Assembly: GCA_003049465.1 (NCBI GenBank) | Contig: PYSS01000009.1 | Span: 186,001 to 250,000, forward strand | Reading direction: 5' to 3' | DNA: 64,000 nucleotides | Source: Magnaporthiopsis rhizophila | Lineage: Eukaryota; Ascomycota; Sordariomycetes; Magnaporthales; Magnaporthaceae | Shown here: positions 45,835-56,495 of the stretch, piece after piece | Layout of the letters: the number at the start of each line of letters is the position of its first letter | How positions within the stretch are numbered: the first letter of the stretch is position 1 | Notes under the pieces: model-generated | Database searches by the model: none | Told to the model about the DNA's origin: nothing | The model's input: the letters and a program-made list of their open reading frames with translations, nothing else | Translations under genes and position numbers: made by a program

Positions 45835-47154
45835 TTACGACTTCTCATACGGGTTCTCACCAGCCTTGCCCGCGTACGTGGGCGGGACGCTCCCGATGTT
45901 GACATCGTTGAACCCGCCCGCGTTGGCCGGGTGCGGCAGCTGCGACGGCAAGGTAGGCTCGGGCGGCATGTGGGCCGGGTACGGCTCCTGGTGGTGGAGG
46001 TGGTGCGGCGGTGGTCCTCCGTAGGGGGCGCCGGCCGGCAGCTGGTTGCTGCTGCTGCTGCTCAGGGACCGATCGGCCGACTTGGCCTCGGCGCGCGCCT
46101 GCTTCTCGCGCCCTCGGTTGCAGAGCTTGCTGACGCCCATGCACACGACGGCGACGAACATGCAGACGACGCCGAACCAGATGAGGACCAGGAACACGTC
46201 GCTCGTCCTGGCTCCGGGAACGTTCTTCTTCTTGAGCTCGTCCACGATGGCGTTGGCCCGGATCGTCAGGATGAGCGACACGATGAACATGTAGACGAAA
46301 CCCGTCCCGTACCAGTACAGCCGCAGACCGTCCCAGAACGAAGGCGGCAGCGTCGCGTTCTCCTCGACGCTGCCCTTGGGGTTGGGGCAGAGCGACGACA
46401 GGAAGCAGCAGTGGCACTTCATCCACGACTTCTTGAAGGTGATGAGCACGTCCTTGACGAAGACGACGACCAGGAAGATCAGGCCGAGCAGCACGATGAC
46501 CCACTGCACCCACGTGACAAAGGTCATCTCCTTGATGTCGCGGAACTTGTTGAAGAAGGCGTTGTCGCACCTGCCCGTGTTGGGGTGCAGGCAGTCGTAG
46601 TCGGACGAGGGCAGGTCCAGGCGCTTGGCCACGTCGCGGAGGTGGTCCGGGAACTTGAGCGCCTGCGCGAACCCCTGGTACACGATGCCCGCCTGCATCT
46701 CCTTCTTGGTCGCGTTCAGGTACTCCCAGCCGAAGGCGGCCAGGGTGAGGTGCATCTTGACGTTGTACTCGTCCTTGGTGTTGGGTTTGGGAACGATGCC
46801 GTCGAACTGAGGGGGGGGGGGGGGGGGGGGNNNNNNNNNNNNNNNNNNNNNNNNNNNNNNNNNNNNGGGGGGGGGGGGGGAAGAACGTTAGAAAACATTT
46901 GCAGCTTATAGATAGGTAGGTAGGTAGGTAGGTATCAAAACCATCGATTTACTCACCTGGACCATGGAAAAGTTGGCCATTGCCAGACGCCACTTCTTGT
47001 CCTCCTTCTGGATCCACGTGCCCGAAATGCACACGAGGATGAAGAGGAAAAAGGTGAGCCCCAGCAAGAGGAGGGCCAGGACGTGGAGGAGCCGGCCGAA
47101 GAGGTGAGGCCGATGGCGGACAGCCATGTGCGGCTTGCGGAGATCGGAATCCAT
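45835..47154 (-). CDS. four-pass fungal membrane protein with His/Pro-rich tail
   Basis: Exons are 47154-46957 and 46806-45835 (minus strand), 389 residues. The intron GTGAGT..CTCAG is phase 0 and holds the poly-G tract and assembly gap. Membrane segments are near LLHVLALLLLGLTFFLFILV (exon 1), WVQWVIVLLGLIFLVVVFV, FVYMFIVSLILTIRA and VFLVLIWFGVVCMFVAVVCM. Between segments 1 and 2 a loop of about 120 residues has GTWIQ and paired Cys (DYDCLHPNTGRCD). The cytosolic tail is Ser-rich, then PPPHHLHHQ-type, and ends ENPYEKS. The layout (short N-terminus, G-x-W motif after helix 1, large first loop, four helices) resembles SUR7/PalI-like cortical proteins, but I cannot name the family with confidence. 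Confidence 0.75.
46811..46880 (+). repeat. poly-G tract containing an assembly gap
   Basis: G at 46811-46830, N at 46831-46866 (36), then G at 46867-46880. On the gene strand this is a C run directly before the CTCAG acceptor of the membrane-protein intron. The true length is unknown. Confidence 0.95.
46912..46933 (+). repeat. (TAGG)n microsatellite
   Basis: About five copies of TAGG lie inside the same intron as the poly-G gap. Confidence 0.9.
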
Positions 47155-48708
47155 GGTGCCGCGGCTAGAGGAACGTCAGTATGGGTGTTTTGCGTATGGT
47201 ATGTACCTATGCTTTTGTTTAATCGTGGTGTTTCTGCTTGCCTCCAGGAGGTGCTGGGAAGAAACGCAATGGAGATGGTGAAAATGGTTCATGTGTTTGG
47301 AACAATTCAAGTCAAGACCACCTCTTGGGCGCTGCTCTCTGCCGCTTAAGTATATCCATATCTCCCTCTTTCTCTGCTGACGGTATCGCCAGATTCCTCC
47401 CCATGTTTCTGTGGTAATGTCCTGAATCCCATCGACTGCGCCGGTCTTAACGTCGGCGTTACAGTACGCTTTGGAAGGAGGCGACCAGGATCAGGCGCAC
47501 GCACGCTGATTACTACAACCGAATCTGGGGCGGCTGCTGCCGTCTGCCTCCAGAGATAGGGCGTTGTGGGGCTGTGCTGAGCATTTGCGCGCTGCGCGCT
47601 GGGAGAGGCCTTTGCATCTGCCGCGCCTCCACAGCTGAAGGCCTCAACCGGGCTCTATCACCAGCCACCCCGGCTGCTCCCATTTGTGCTACGTGCCCTG
47701 CCCAAGTCTCCCCGCGTTAGGCAGAGTAAGCACCTTTTTAGATCCCGGCCCGATGCTTCTTCGGCCACTGGAGCATCGAAATCAGTGTCCAATCGGCATG
47801 CATTTGTCGGACAGGACAAAATCCCTTTTCCAGCCTGGGATATGCAGGCTGACTTGGGCCAGTCAAGAACCATTACTCCTCCATCCCCATCCTCGATGCA
47901 CGGATTCTTTGTACACTTGATGCATGCTTAGCTTGCCCCGTATACCTCCAAAAAAAAGCCCATTAGAGGCTGATGCCATGATGTTTCGAGACTTTCCTGA
48001 TGGTGCATCTGTCCTATCAGGCCTGACAGGGACATTTTAATAGGACTGATCTGCGCAAGCCGACTTCCGCCAGAATCCTAGGTATTCCAGCACAGGTCGG
48101 GATCTATCTAGTAAGCAGCCCTAAAAGTCAAGCCTGGGGGATATCGTTCTTTCCGTCTCGATAGTAGAGCGAACTAGGCCAAATGCGGGTGGGCTAGCTG
48201 TGCCTCACGCCAGCCATCGGACTGCCGGGATTTCGTTGCCTCCAAACGCCGGGCTGTGCAAGCGGCCCCGGATGCATTCTGCAGTCTGCCACCGGCCAGG
48301 TAAAAGTACATGCGATTCTACAAATCGTCACGATTGCCGCCGCCGTCCTGACGAGGGTATAGTCGAATGCAGGTGGAAATTTGTAATACGTTCCCGCCTA
48401 GGGTATAGTGTACCTCACTGTGTCGGGTGTTCAACAACACGAATGCCGTCGGACTCGGCACAATTCCGAGCATGATTTGCGATTAACGGAAGATGTCGGG
48501 TCCGACGCACCGGGGCAGGTGCTGCAGTCTCCTCATGGAGTAGCACGTTCGCCCGTAAAATCCGAAGGAATACGGGGTTAACAGGTGTAAACGTGCCTGA
48601 TTCTGTGGTATCTACATAAATCGAACAGGCAGCCCAGGCCACAGCCCCAGCGCTTCCACCCAGGACGCACACCAGGAATAGCCGATCAGAGGACGAGACC
48701 CTTTCATC
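47155..48708. other. divergent intergenic region
   Basis: About 1.5 kb lies between two divergent genes. Only short unrelated open frames are seen. Confidence 0.5.
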
Positions 48709-49791
48709 ATGGTCAAGCTCTCCGACGTCATCGAGTCCAATGGCCGCATCGCGAGCGAGCTGCCACCAGGCCTGGTAGCCGTCTTCCCCGGCGGCACCAG
48801 CGGCATTGGCGAATACAGCGTCCTGGCGCTGGCCAAGCACGCCCGCCAGCCCAAGATCTACCTGGTCGGCCGGTCCCAGAGCGCGGCCGATCGCATCATC
48901 GCGGAGTGCAAGCGGCTGAACCCGGAAGGCCAGTACTTCTTCATCGCGACGGACGCGAGCCTGATCAAGAACGTCGACGACGTGTGCCGGCAGCTCAGGG
49001 AAAAGGAGAAGGCGATCAATCTCCTGTTCCTGAGCATCGGGAGCCTCAACATGAAGCCTGGTAAGCGGCATTCTGAGGCCTACCTTGCATACCTATTTAG
49101 ATGACGAAGGCTGAGACGAGCATCCGGCACAGAGACGAGCGAAGGCCTCAAACAATCATTTGCCCTGGGCTTCTACGCGCGCATGCGCTTCATCGGAAAC
49201 CTGCTTCCGCAGCTGCAAGCCGCGCAGGGCCTCCGGCGCGTCGTTACGGTCCTGGCGGCGAACCGCGAGGGCGACGTGGACCTGAACGACATTGGATGCA
49301 AGCGGCCCGTCTCCGTGGCGGTGCGCAACCAGTTCATGTCCATGACCACGCTCACGCTGGAGGAGATGTCGCGCCGCGCGCCCGACGTCTCCTTCATCCA
49401 CGGCTTCCCCGGCATGGTGCGTTCCGGCATCGCCCGGGACGTGAGCGGCTTCTTCGGCGTGCTGCTCAACCTCGCCATGGGCGTGCTCGCCCCCGTGGTC
49501 TGCATCCCCGACGCCGAGAGCGGCGAGCGGCACGTGTTTTTGGCCACCAGCGACATGTATCCTCCACGCGACAGCGGCAAGGCGGACGGTGTGAGGTGGG
49601 GGGTGGCCCGGGGCACGGACGGGGTGCCCGGGAGCGGCGTGTACTCCATCTCGGAGAAGAACGACAACGGACCCCGGTCGGTCGACGACCTGCTTGCCCG
49701 GCTGCGGAAGGAAGGGGTTCGAGACAAGGTCTGGGAGCACCTGACGAGCGAGTTTGAGCGGATTACTGTGACGCCGGGAATGCTGGCCTAA
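48709..49791 (+). CDS. atypical short-chain dehydrogenase-like protein
   Basis: Exons are 48709-49060 and 49133-49791, 336 residues. The join CCTG|GTAAGC..GCACAG|AG gives NMKPETSEGLKQSFALGFYARMRF. The N-terminal Rossmann motif is FPGGTSGIGEYSVLALAKHA (TGxxxGIG type), followed by YLVGRSQSAADRII and INLLFLSIGSLNMKP. The usual Tyr-x-x-x-Lys catalytic pair is not seen where expected; that region reads KRPVSVAVRNQFMSMT. This is typical of a fungal SDR-like group found in many secondary-metabolite and lipid-modifying contexts, sometimes annotated as NAD(P)-binding or ketoreductase-like. A membrane-type segment (GFFGVLLNLAMGVLAPVV) lies in the C-terminal third. Cofactor binding is likely; the reaction is unknown. 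Confidence 0.85.
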
Positions 49792-50757
49792 GCAGCGCGG
49801 GGGCAGGGCTGTCTGGAGTCAGCACAAGGATCTCCTAACAAATGAATCGCCGCAGAGATTGAACGCGTTCGGTGGCATCGATTGAATCTACGAAACCTTG
49901 TGCCTGACACCTACGAATTGACTTTCGCTACCTCGCGGGAAGACAGGAGGCGGAAGGCGCCGCCCAGCGATCCGCGGTATTTGCGCCGTGCAGCAATGCC
50001 CTGGTGTTGATCGCGCTTGATCGCGAGCTTAATCCAACTCCCTTTGCTTTGACTGCGGACTGGGATTCTTCATTTTTTTTTCCCCCCCTGTAGATTGTCT
50101 CTTCTTCTTCAAGCTCCGGAGAAAAGGGCCGTACAACGCGCACTGCGGCGTCGAGCCATCAAATTGGCGACGTGGTTGGCGTGCGTCATTCTTTTTTGAT
50201 GTCCCCGGTTGTCCGCTGACGAGCGAAGCCAGGGGCTGCATGGCGTTTTAGAGGGCGTTCCGAACCATTGCGGGTGCTGCGGACCGTCATGCTCCAGGCT
50301 CGGTGCCAAGGTCCTCCTGTCTCGACTGGGTTCCGTCGAGCGGGTGAAGATTCTGCGCCACGGGACCAGGATGCATTTTTGCTCTTCGTTCGATATTTTC
50401 GTCATGGCTACCAGATGGGATTACTAGGCATATCACGTCCCGCTCATTCCCGGTCGCGCTGAGTGGAACCATCATGATACAACACAGAAACAAAGGTCAC
50501 ACTTTCGACAGCAAATTTGTTTTCTTCTCTCTCCCATGATCCTAGAAAAACAGTTTGTGTCGGCCCGTACCTCGAGTGAGGATACACCATTATGGGGCCA
50601 ACGCACGCCGAGCGTAGCTGTGCCCCCAGCTAGTAGAAGCACGGCTAAAACCAGCCCGAAACAACCAACACTGACATTATCAGGAACCAAAACCGGGTCA
50701 TAAACATCCATCTTACATACAGCGTCTTTGACACAAGCAAAAACACCCCCAAAATAT
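49792..50757. other. convergent intergenic region
   Basis: This lies between the SDR-like gene and the Asn/Gly-rich protein gene. No gene is recognised. Confidence 0.5.
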
Positions 50758-51774
50758 TTACTGCTGCACCAGGCTGTTGAACAGGTTCGCCGTGGTGGCG
50801 TCCCTGGTGCCGGCGGCCTCGACCTGGGCCTTTGCGGCCAGGCACTTCTGAATGGCGGCCTGGTTGGCGTTGCAGGTGCGCGAGTTGAGCTGGTCGCACA
50901 CGCGGTTCATGATGATGCCGGGCGCCAGCGCATCAGACTGGCCGCGCAGGATGGCAGGGTCCACAGGCAGGAACGTGCCCTGGTCCGGCTTGCGGCCCGG
51001 CCGACCCAGGGCGAACTCGATGGTTGGGTTGCAGGTGCCGAAGTTGGCCGCTCCGCCGGCGCCGCCACCGCCGTTGCCGGCGTTGTTGTTACCGCCACCA
51101 GCATTGTTGTTACCACCGTTGTTGTTGTTGTTGTTGTTGCCGCCGTTGTTGTTGTTGCCTGCGCCGGCACCGGCGCCGTTGTTGCCGGCACCGTTGTTGT
51201 TCCCAGCGCCATTTTTGTTGTTGCCGGCACCATTGTTGTTCCCAGCGCCATTTTTGTTGTTGCCGGCACCGTTGTTGTTCCCAGCGCCATTGTTGTTGTT
51301 GCCCTGGTTGTTCTTACCACCACCGGCATTGTTGTTCCCGGCGCCAGCGTTGTTGTTGCCACCGGCGTTGTTACCGGCGCCGGCATTGTTGTTGCCAGCG
51401 CCGTTATTGCCCTGGTTGTTATTGCCTGCGCCAGCGTTCTTGTTGCCGCCGGCGCCGTTGTTGTTACCCTGGTTGTTGTTGCCGGTGCCGCTGTTGTTGC
51501 CCTGGTTGTTGTTACCCTGGCCGTTGCCCTGGTTGTTCTGACCCTGGCCTCCTTGAGCTTTGCCCTGGCTGTTGTTGCCTTGGTTGTTGCCCTGTGCGTT
51601 ACCCTGGTTGTTTTGCTGGTTGTTCTGGTTGCTCTGGCCTTGGGCGTTGCCGCCTCGCTTCTGAAGACCACGCTCGGCGGTGGTGCTGCCGACGTTCTGG
51701 GGCTGCGGCACGGGCAGGGCAGCAGCGGTGGTGGCCGCAGCCAGGATCATGGCGATGCAAGTGGTGACCTTCAT
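50758..51774 (-). CDS. secreted Asn/Gly-rich repeat protein with conserved C-terminal domain
   Basis: A single exon of 338 residues starts at the ATG at 51774. MKVTTCIAMILAAATTAAALP is a signal peptide and is followed by a QKR dibasic site that could release a propeptide. Residues about 45-245 are nearly all Asn, Gly, Gln and Ala, first in GNNQGNN-type and then in GAGNNN/GAGNNK-type repeats. The last 90 residues are normal sequence with CNPTIEFALGRPGRKPDQ, FLPVDPAILRGQSDAL and four Cys (CNPT, VCDQ, TCNAN, KCLAA), which looks like a small disulphide-bonded domain. The layout suggests a cell-wall or matrix protein whose Asn-rich part is disordered or aggregation-prone. I do not recognise a named family for the C-terminal domain. 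Confidence 0.8.
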   Translation of the reverse strand: MKVTTCIAMILAAATTAAALPVPQPQNVGSTTAERGLQKRGGNAQGQSNQNNQQNNQGNAQGNNQGNNSQGKAQGGQGQNNQGNGQGNNNQGNNSGTGNNNQGNNNGAGGNKNAGAGNNNQGNNGAGNNNAGAGNNAGGNNNAGAGNNNAGGGKNNQGNNNNGAGNNNGAGNNKNGAGNNNGAGNNKNGAGNNNGAGNNGAGAGAGNNNNGGNNNNNNNGGNNNAGGGNNNAGNGGGGAGGAANFGTCNPTIEFALGRPGRKPDQGTFLPVDPAILRGQSDALAPGIIMNRVCDQLNSRTCNANQAAIQKCLAAKAQVEAAGTRDATTANLFNSLVQQ

Positions 51775-53453
51775 GTTTGCGATCAAGAGGTAGAAGGGAG
51801 AGAGTAAAAAAGTTGGATTGGTAATAAAAAAAAAAGGTACAAGAGAACGGAAGAGTTCACAGAACTTGGCTAAAGGTTGAGATCAACTCAAGGAGAAAGG
51901 AAGGTGGAAGAGAGTGAGAGAGAGCCTGCTTGATGTGGGATGGCACCAGAAACAGACTCGAACAAAAGCACGGCGGGGGCTATCCTTTTGTATTCGGGTG
52001 GCCTCGCCACGATCTTCGATTGAGTGTGACACTTGGCGGCGGGCCTTTGCTGATCCGCCAGGGCACGGATCAGCGGGTTGTGGATCTTGTCTCTGGCACT
52101 TCGGGCACGGGTCAGACCCGTGCGGTGGAGCAGAGCGCCAAACAGTTTGGATGGATGCCATCTCAATCATGGGCGGCATAAAGGCATGAATTGGATGACT
52201 GCTGCGAGCGCTAATCTGACTTGCGGCCGGGACAGACGGCCGCAGCGAAGCGAGATCGAGATGAAGAAAATGCCAGTTGAAGCAATCCGCATCGAAGTGA
52301 CTGGTCCAGCCCCAGGCCAGGCCTTGATTTTGTTGTAATGCGGAAGGCAGCTCGGGCCGTCTGCGCCTCTTCGTCGACCGTCGTGACGTTTCCGAGACTT
52401 GATGGGTTTGATGAGCGAGCTTGGCGCCTGGGACTAGGCCGCATATCGCCCGACCACGCGAATTCTTGCCGCCAACAGTCGGAACAGGCCGGGGTGCCTG
52501 GTCTGTGGCGCAGGGCAGCGGCTGCCAAGCACGCGTCAACATTGGTCTAGCCCAGTATCGACCCGAGATCCCCTATCGAATATGGCCCCATCCCTGACCA
52601 GCCTCCTCTGGAAGCGGTAGACATATGGGCGTGCGCAGTCTGATCACAAATTAGTTTGTGATTTCCGGTGCTTCTTGTGCTCTGCATCAAGGCTCATTTC
52701 CGCGAGTGCGTAAACAGCGCGTCGCCGTCCGGACTACCGAATGCCAAGGGAGAAGCGATGAGCTGGAAGCGCAGACTATCAAGCTGGTCGATGGGCCGGT
52801 CAGGGGTGGTGTTCTGGCTTACCTCTACTGGGTCACCACCTGTAAATTCCGCCGCAGCGGCGGCTGGCCGTGGACTGACTCGAGGTCTGGGCATGGGAGC
52901 TGTAAGCACAAGCTTGCGGCGCAGATTGCGGATGGAAACGCAGACTCTGAATAGCTTCACGAGTATGCATATGGGCAACGCAACCACGCCCACGTTGGGA
53001 GTCTACTCCCACCAAACACAGCGCTTTGAGTGTATCCGTAGTTGTCTGCTACAGCACGTGCGGAGGCAAACCACCCCCCACGCACTGATGCAGGCGAGCT
53101 GAACTGAAGCTGGAATCCAAGGCTCAGCCATACCCAAATTGGACGCCCACCACCCTCCGCTCAGCAAGCCACATCGATGCCCTAGTGCCCCTAAAGTACC
53201 TCTCGCGGCGTTACTGATGTTCTAGACCGCACCATGTCGGCTTCGCTTTCCGTCGCGGAAGCCAACGATGGCGGCACTTTGTGTGCCTGGTGAATGGCAT
53301 CATATAAAACGCTACGATGCCTCCGCTCTAACTGCCATGTCTTTCCTTCATTCCCACAGGATAGTCGATCCCGCTCACTCCTTCCGTGTGCTTTGCCCGA
53401 GGGTTTTGTCCCTCAGTCACTCATTTCTTGTTTTGTTTCCTTCACGTCTCGCA
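51775..53453. other. intergenic, 1.7 kb
   Basis: No gene is recognised. The right end carries a TATAAAA at 53304-53310, the promoter of the decayed gene that follows. Confidence 0.5.
53304..53310 (+). promoter_or_regulatory. TATA box candidate of a decayed gene
   Basis: TATAAAA lies 144 bases upstream of the ATG at 53454. A C/T-rich leader (CCTTCACGTCTCGC) precedes the start codon, so the promoter looks intact although the gene is broken. Confidence 0.45.
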
Positions 53454-56367
53454 TGGCCATGCGTTTCTCCGCTGCCGCCCTTCTCTGGGCGGCTTCTGGA
53501 GCGGCTGCCGTTCCGGCGGTCCAGCAGTGGGCGAACTCGTCCATCGAGTAGCTGAGTGGCTTTGAGGTTACCACCGTCTACGCCCAACCCCAGGGCGGTT
53601 GCCCTGCTAAGCAACCGGAATGTCCCCCTGAGGACATCTTTGGTCGCCCGACGGCGTCCAAGCCTTCGTCTTCCTCCTCGGGCTCTGCGTCATTGGGTGG
53701 CAAGCCAGGCCCTGTTCTCTCGCAGGAAGCCGAGGCCTCAAGCTCAAGCCTGCTGTTCACTGGGGAACTGACACGTCCAAGATCAGCAATGTCGTCCCGG
53801 TGAATGTCGGAAGCGGGAACCAGCTGTACTACGGCTCATCTGGTAGGGGATACTCGCAGATCCCGAGATAGGTTACTTGCTCGCCTGGCTGACTTCATAA
53901 ATTACACAGACCCGACCAAGTCTGGCTACCTCGGCTTCCTGACATACCACTTCAGCGCCCCGTCTGTCAACCTCGACAACTGCGGCTATATCACCAGTGT
54001 TGCCTGCACGGCAACCGGCTGCACCGTCTCCTTCTCCAGCAAAGCGGCCTATGACCGCGCCGTCAAGACTTGGGATGCCAACCTCATCCTGATCGCCTCG
54101 ACCAAGGGGTACGCAGGTCACGCCAACGGCGACCGCTGCTTCTTCAGCGTTACCGCCATCGACTTCAAGGACGGGCTCGTCATCGCGGTCAAGGGCTCCT
54201 TCAAAGACCCCGAGACCATCATGGACGAGGCAGAGGCCAACTGGGGCTGGTGGGAGCCGGACCGGGCACCCAAGCCCAGCGGCGACTCGTTGGCTTCGGC
54301 GACATCGGTTCGTCCCGCTACGCTCGCGCCCTCCCCGACCTCTCCTAGCGGTTCCTCGGGAGGGAGCGCTGCCTCGACAGGATCGTTGTCGCCGATCAGC
54401 ACAACTACTTCCTCTCACGCCACTTTCCCCACTGGCCGGTCAGGATCCAACTCCACCTTCATCACCAGCGATGATGGAAACTCGACGAGCAGCTTCGGAG
54501 CCAGCGGCACCTGTGTGGCACCGGTTGACGCCGAGTACGGCCTTCCCACGGCGTGCTGGGGCGACTACTTCGGGCTGGTCTCGACGCTGATCTCGGAAAT
54601 GCGGGTGGTCTCAGCGCTAGCTTTAATGAGTTTGTTAAGATGATGGCGCCCGGCATGGACATTGACGGCATCGATGTGGCGAAAAGGGACTGAATGCACT
54701 GGCCGTTGCTGGCCACCACAACGAGAAGCGCCTCAAGTTCCTCAAGAAGCTCGTCAAGGCGTCCGTGAAAGTCGTCACGGCACCGATCACGTACCCGGCA
54801 TCGGCCATCATCCTGATCGCGAACGGCGGCAAGCCGCCGACGACGACGCTCAAAAAGGACACCTCCTTCGGCCTGCCGGACCCCAGCAAGCCGGGCTCCG
54901 ACGCCAACAAGCTGCTCGGTGACACTAAACAGGTGGCGTCGCCCTGGGGCGATGCCATCCTCATCAAGTCGTTCGGCGGCACCAGCGCCGTGGCCGTCGG
55001 CAAGGAGGGCCTTTCGGGCTACATGAACGTCTTTTGCGTCGGTTGCGGCGCCTCGGGCTCCATCAGCCTCACCGGCAAGGCCACCTGGCTGCCCACGGGC
55101 ATCATCTCGGCCGAGCTCGGCCTGCCCATCGGCATCTAGCTGGGCATCGCCGTGCCTGGCTTCAAGCTCGACGGCGGCATCGTCGATGAGCCCTCCACCA
55201 AGACCACCGCCCAGGTCGCCGCCTCTGTCGGCCTAACCCCGGCCAACACCTTCTCGGCGGGGTTCAAGGAGACCGACGGCTGCACGAGCATCTGCACGCA
55301 GATCAGCTGGAGGAACGTGCTTTTCCTCGAGTTTGCGAGAAAGATGATTGGGAAGCCTCTCCACGACACTGAAGACAAGATTCTCGCGCGGGGGTGCATC
55401 TCGCTTCCCGGCCACCCGGATGCGGCCTCTGGCTCTGAAAATGGGCCTAGCTCTGGCTCCGAAGAGAATGCTGGGTCTGGATCTGGATCTGGCTCTGAGG
55501 GAAATTTCGATGCCGGAACTGGGTCGGGCTCTGGCACCGACACCCCGAACATCGAGCCTGGTTCTGGCTCAGAATCCAGCGGCTCCGGCGGCGACGCCAA
55601 CCTCGACAAGCGCAGCACCGCCTTCCCGCAGCCCCGCCGAGCCGCCACCACCCAGTTCAGCAACGCCACCGCTGCGCCGTCCAACGGCACCATCAGGGAC
55701 CTGACCAGCTCCGTCAAGTCCAACGCCACCACGCTAACCTACAACCCAACCTCGCTGCCCAACATGCCTTACAACACCAGCGACGGCTACGAGTACTCGC
55801 TGCTGACCGTGCAGGAGGGGTCTACGATTTTCATCGCCTGCGGCAACGGCGCCGTCTACGCCGTCGACCCGACCGCTGATGTCGAGCACTGCACCGAGCT
55901 CTGGGCGACGTACGAGGATATTGTCGTGGCCGACGGCGCGACCCGTTTGATGCACTACTACGCCAACACCATGGCGGCCGTGGGCGTGTCGCGCCTCGTC
56001 TTCGGCGACGAGACGAGTATCCCGCGGCAGGCTGTGCCTCTGGCGCTGTCGCCCGACGACCTGAACGCCGAGATGGCTACTACTACCTCGCCGTCGACCC
56101 GGACTACAAGGTCTTTTACCCCGTCATGTGCGGCTACGCCGACGGCAGCTCGCCGTGTCTGTTCGTCGCCGCCGACCCCGTCAAGGGCGTCGAGATGCTC
56201 GGGAGCCCGGACGTCGGGGCGGAAAGGTCAGCAAGTGCTACGCCATGCAGCTGGTGATGGGCGATTTTGAGGGCGAGGGAAACAGCTTTGACAAAGTTTG
56301 CCGGTCACGGTGGCGCTGAAAAGTATCCCTTTGATCTCGAGGAGATGGATTGTGAGGGCGACGAGTG
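53454..56367 (+). pseudogene. decayed secreted protein, DUF7029-like
   Basis: The start MAMRFSAAALLWAASGAAAVP is a good signal peptide, and the coding sequence can be followed for 2.9 kb only by changing frame. Breaks: an in-frame TAG at 53549; a frame change near 53700; an apparently normal intron 53843-53909; frame changes near 54596 and 54690; a TAG at 55137 in the middle of conserved sequence (GLPIGI*LGIAVPGFKLDG); and further frame changes near 56075, 56217 and 56300. It would end AEKYPFDLEEMDCEGDE at 56367. The first domain (GYLGFLTYHFSAP, then CTVSFSSKAAYDRAVKTW and the AGHANGDRCFF stretch) resembles the DUF7029 module of large fungal secreted proteins. A Ser/Gly-rich linker and a second conserved region with LTVQEGSTIFIACGNGAVYAVDP follow. 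Sequencing error could explain some shifts but hardly all. Confidence 0.75.
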
Positions 56368-56495
56368 AGGGGCGCAAAGATGTCTCGACTGGCCCTATCT
56401 GTGATGTAGCCAAGGAGCAGACCTGATGTGTGCTCCTACCATAATTATTCCCCGGAATGCCGCAATCGCTGATCGCCACAAAATCTTTGCGTCAG

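Noticed and set aside
50728..51807. Plus-strand frames rich in Val, Ala and Leu opposite the Asn/Gly-rich gene
   Set aside because: These are the complement of Asn/Gly codon repeats. The minus strand has the signal peptide and the structured end domain.
53454..56367. Intact gene with programmed stop readthrough
   Set aside because: At least five frame changes accompany the two TAG codons, so simple decay explains it better.
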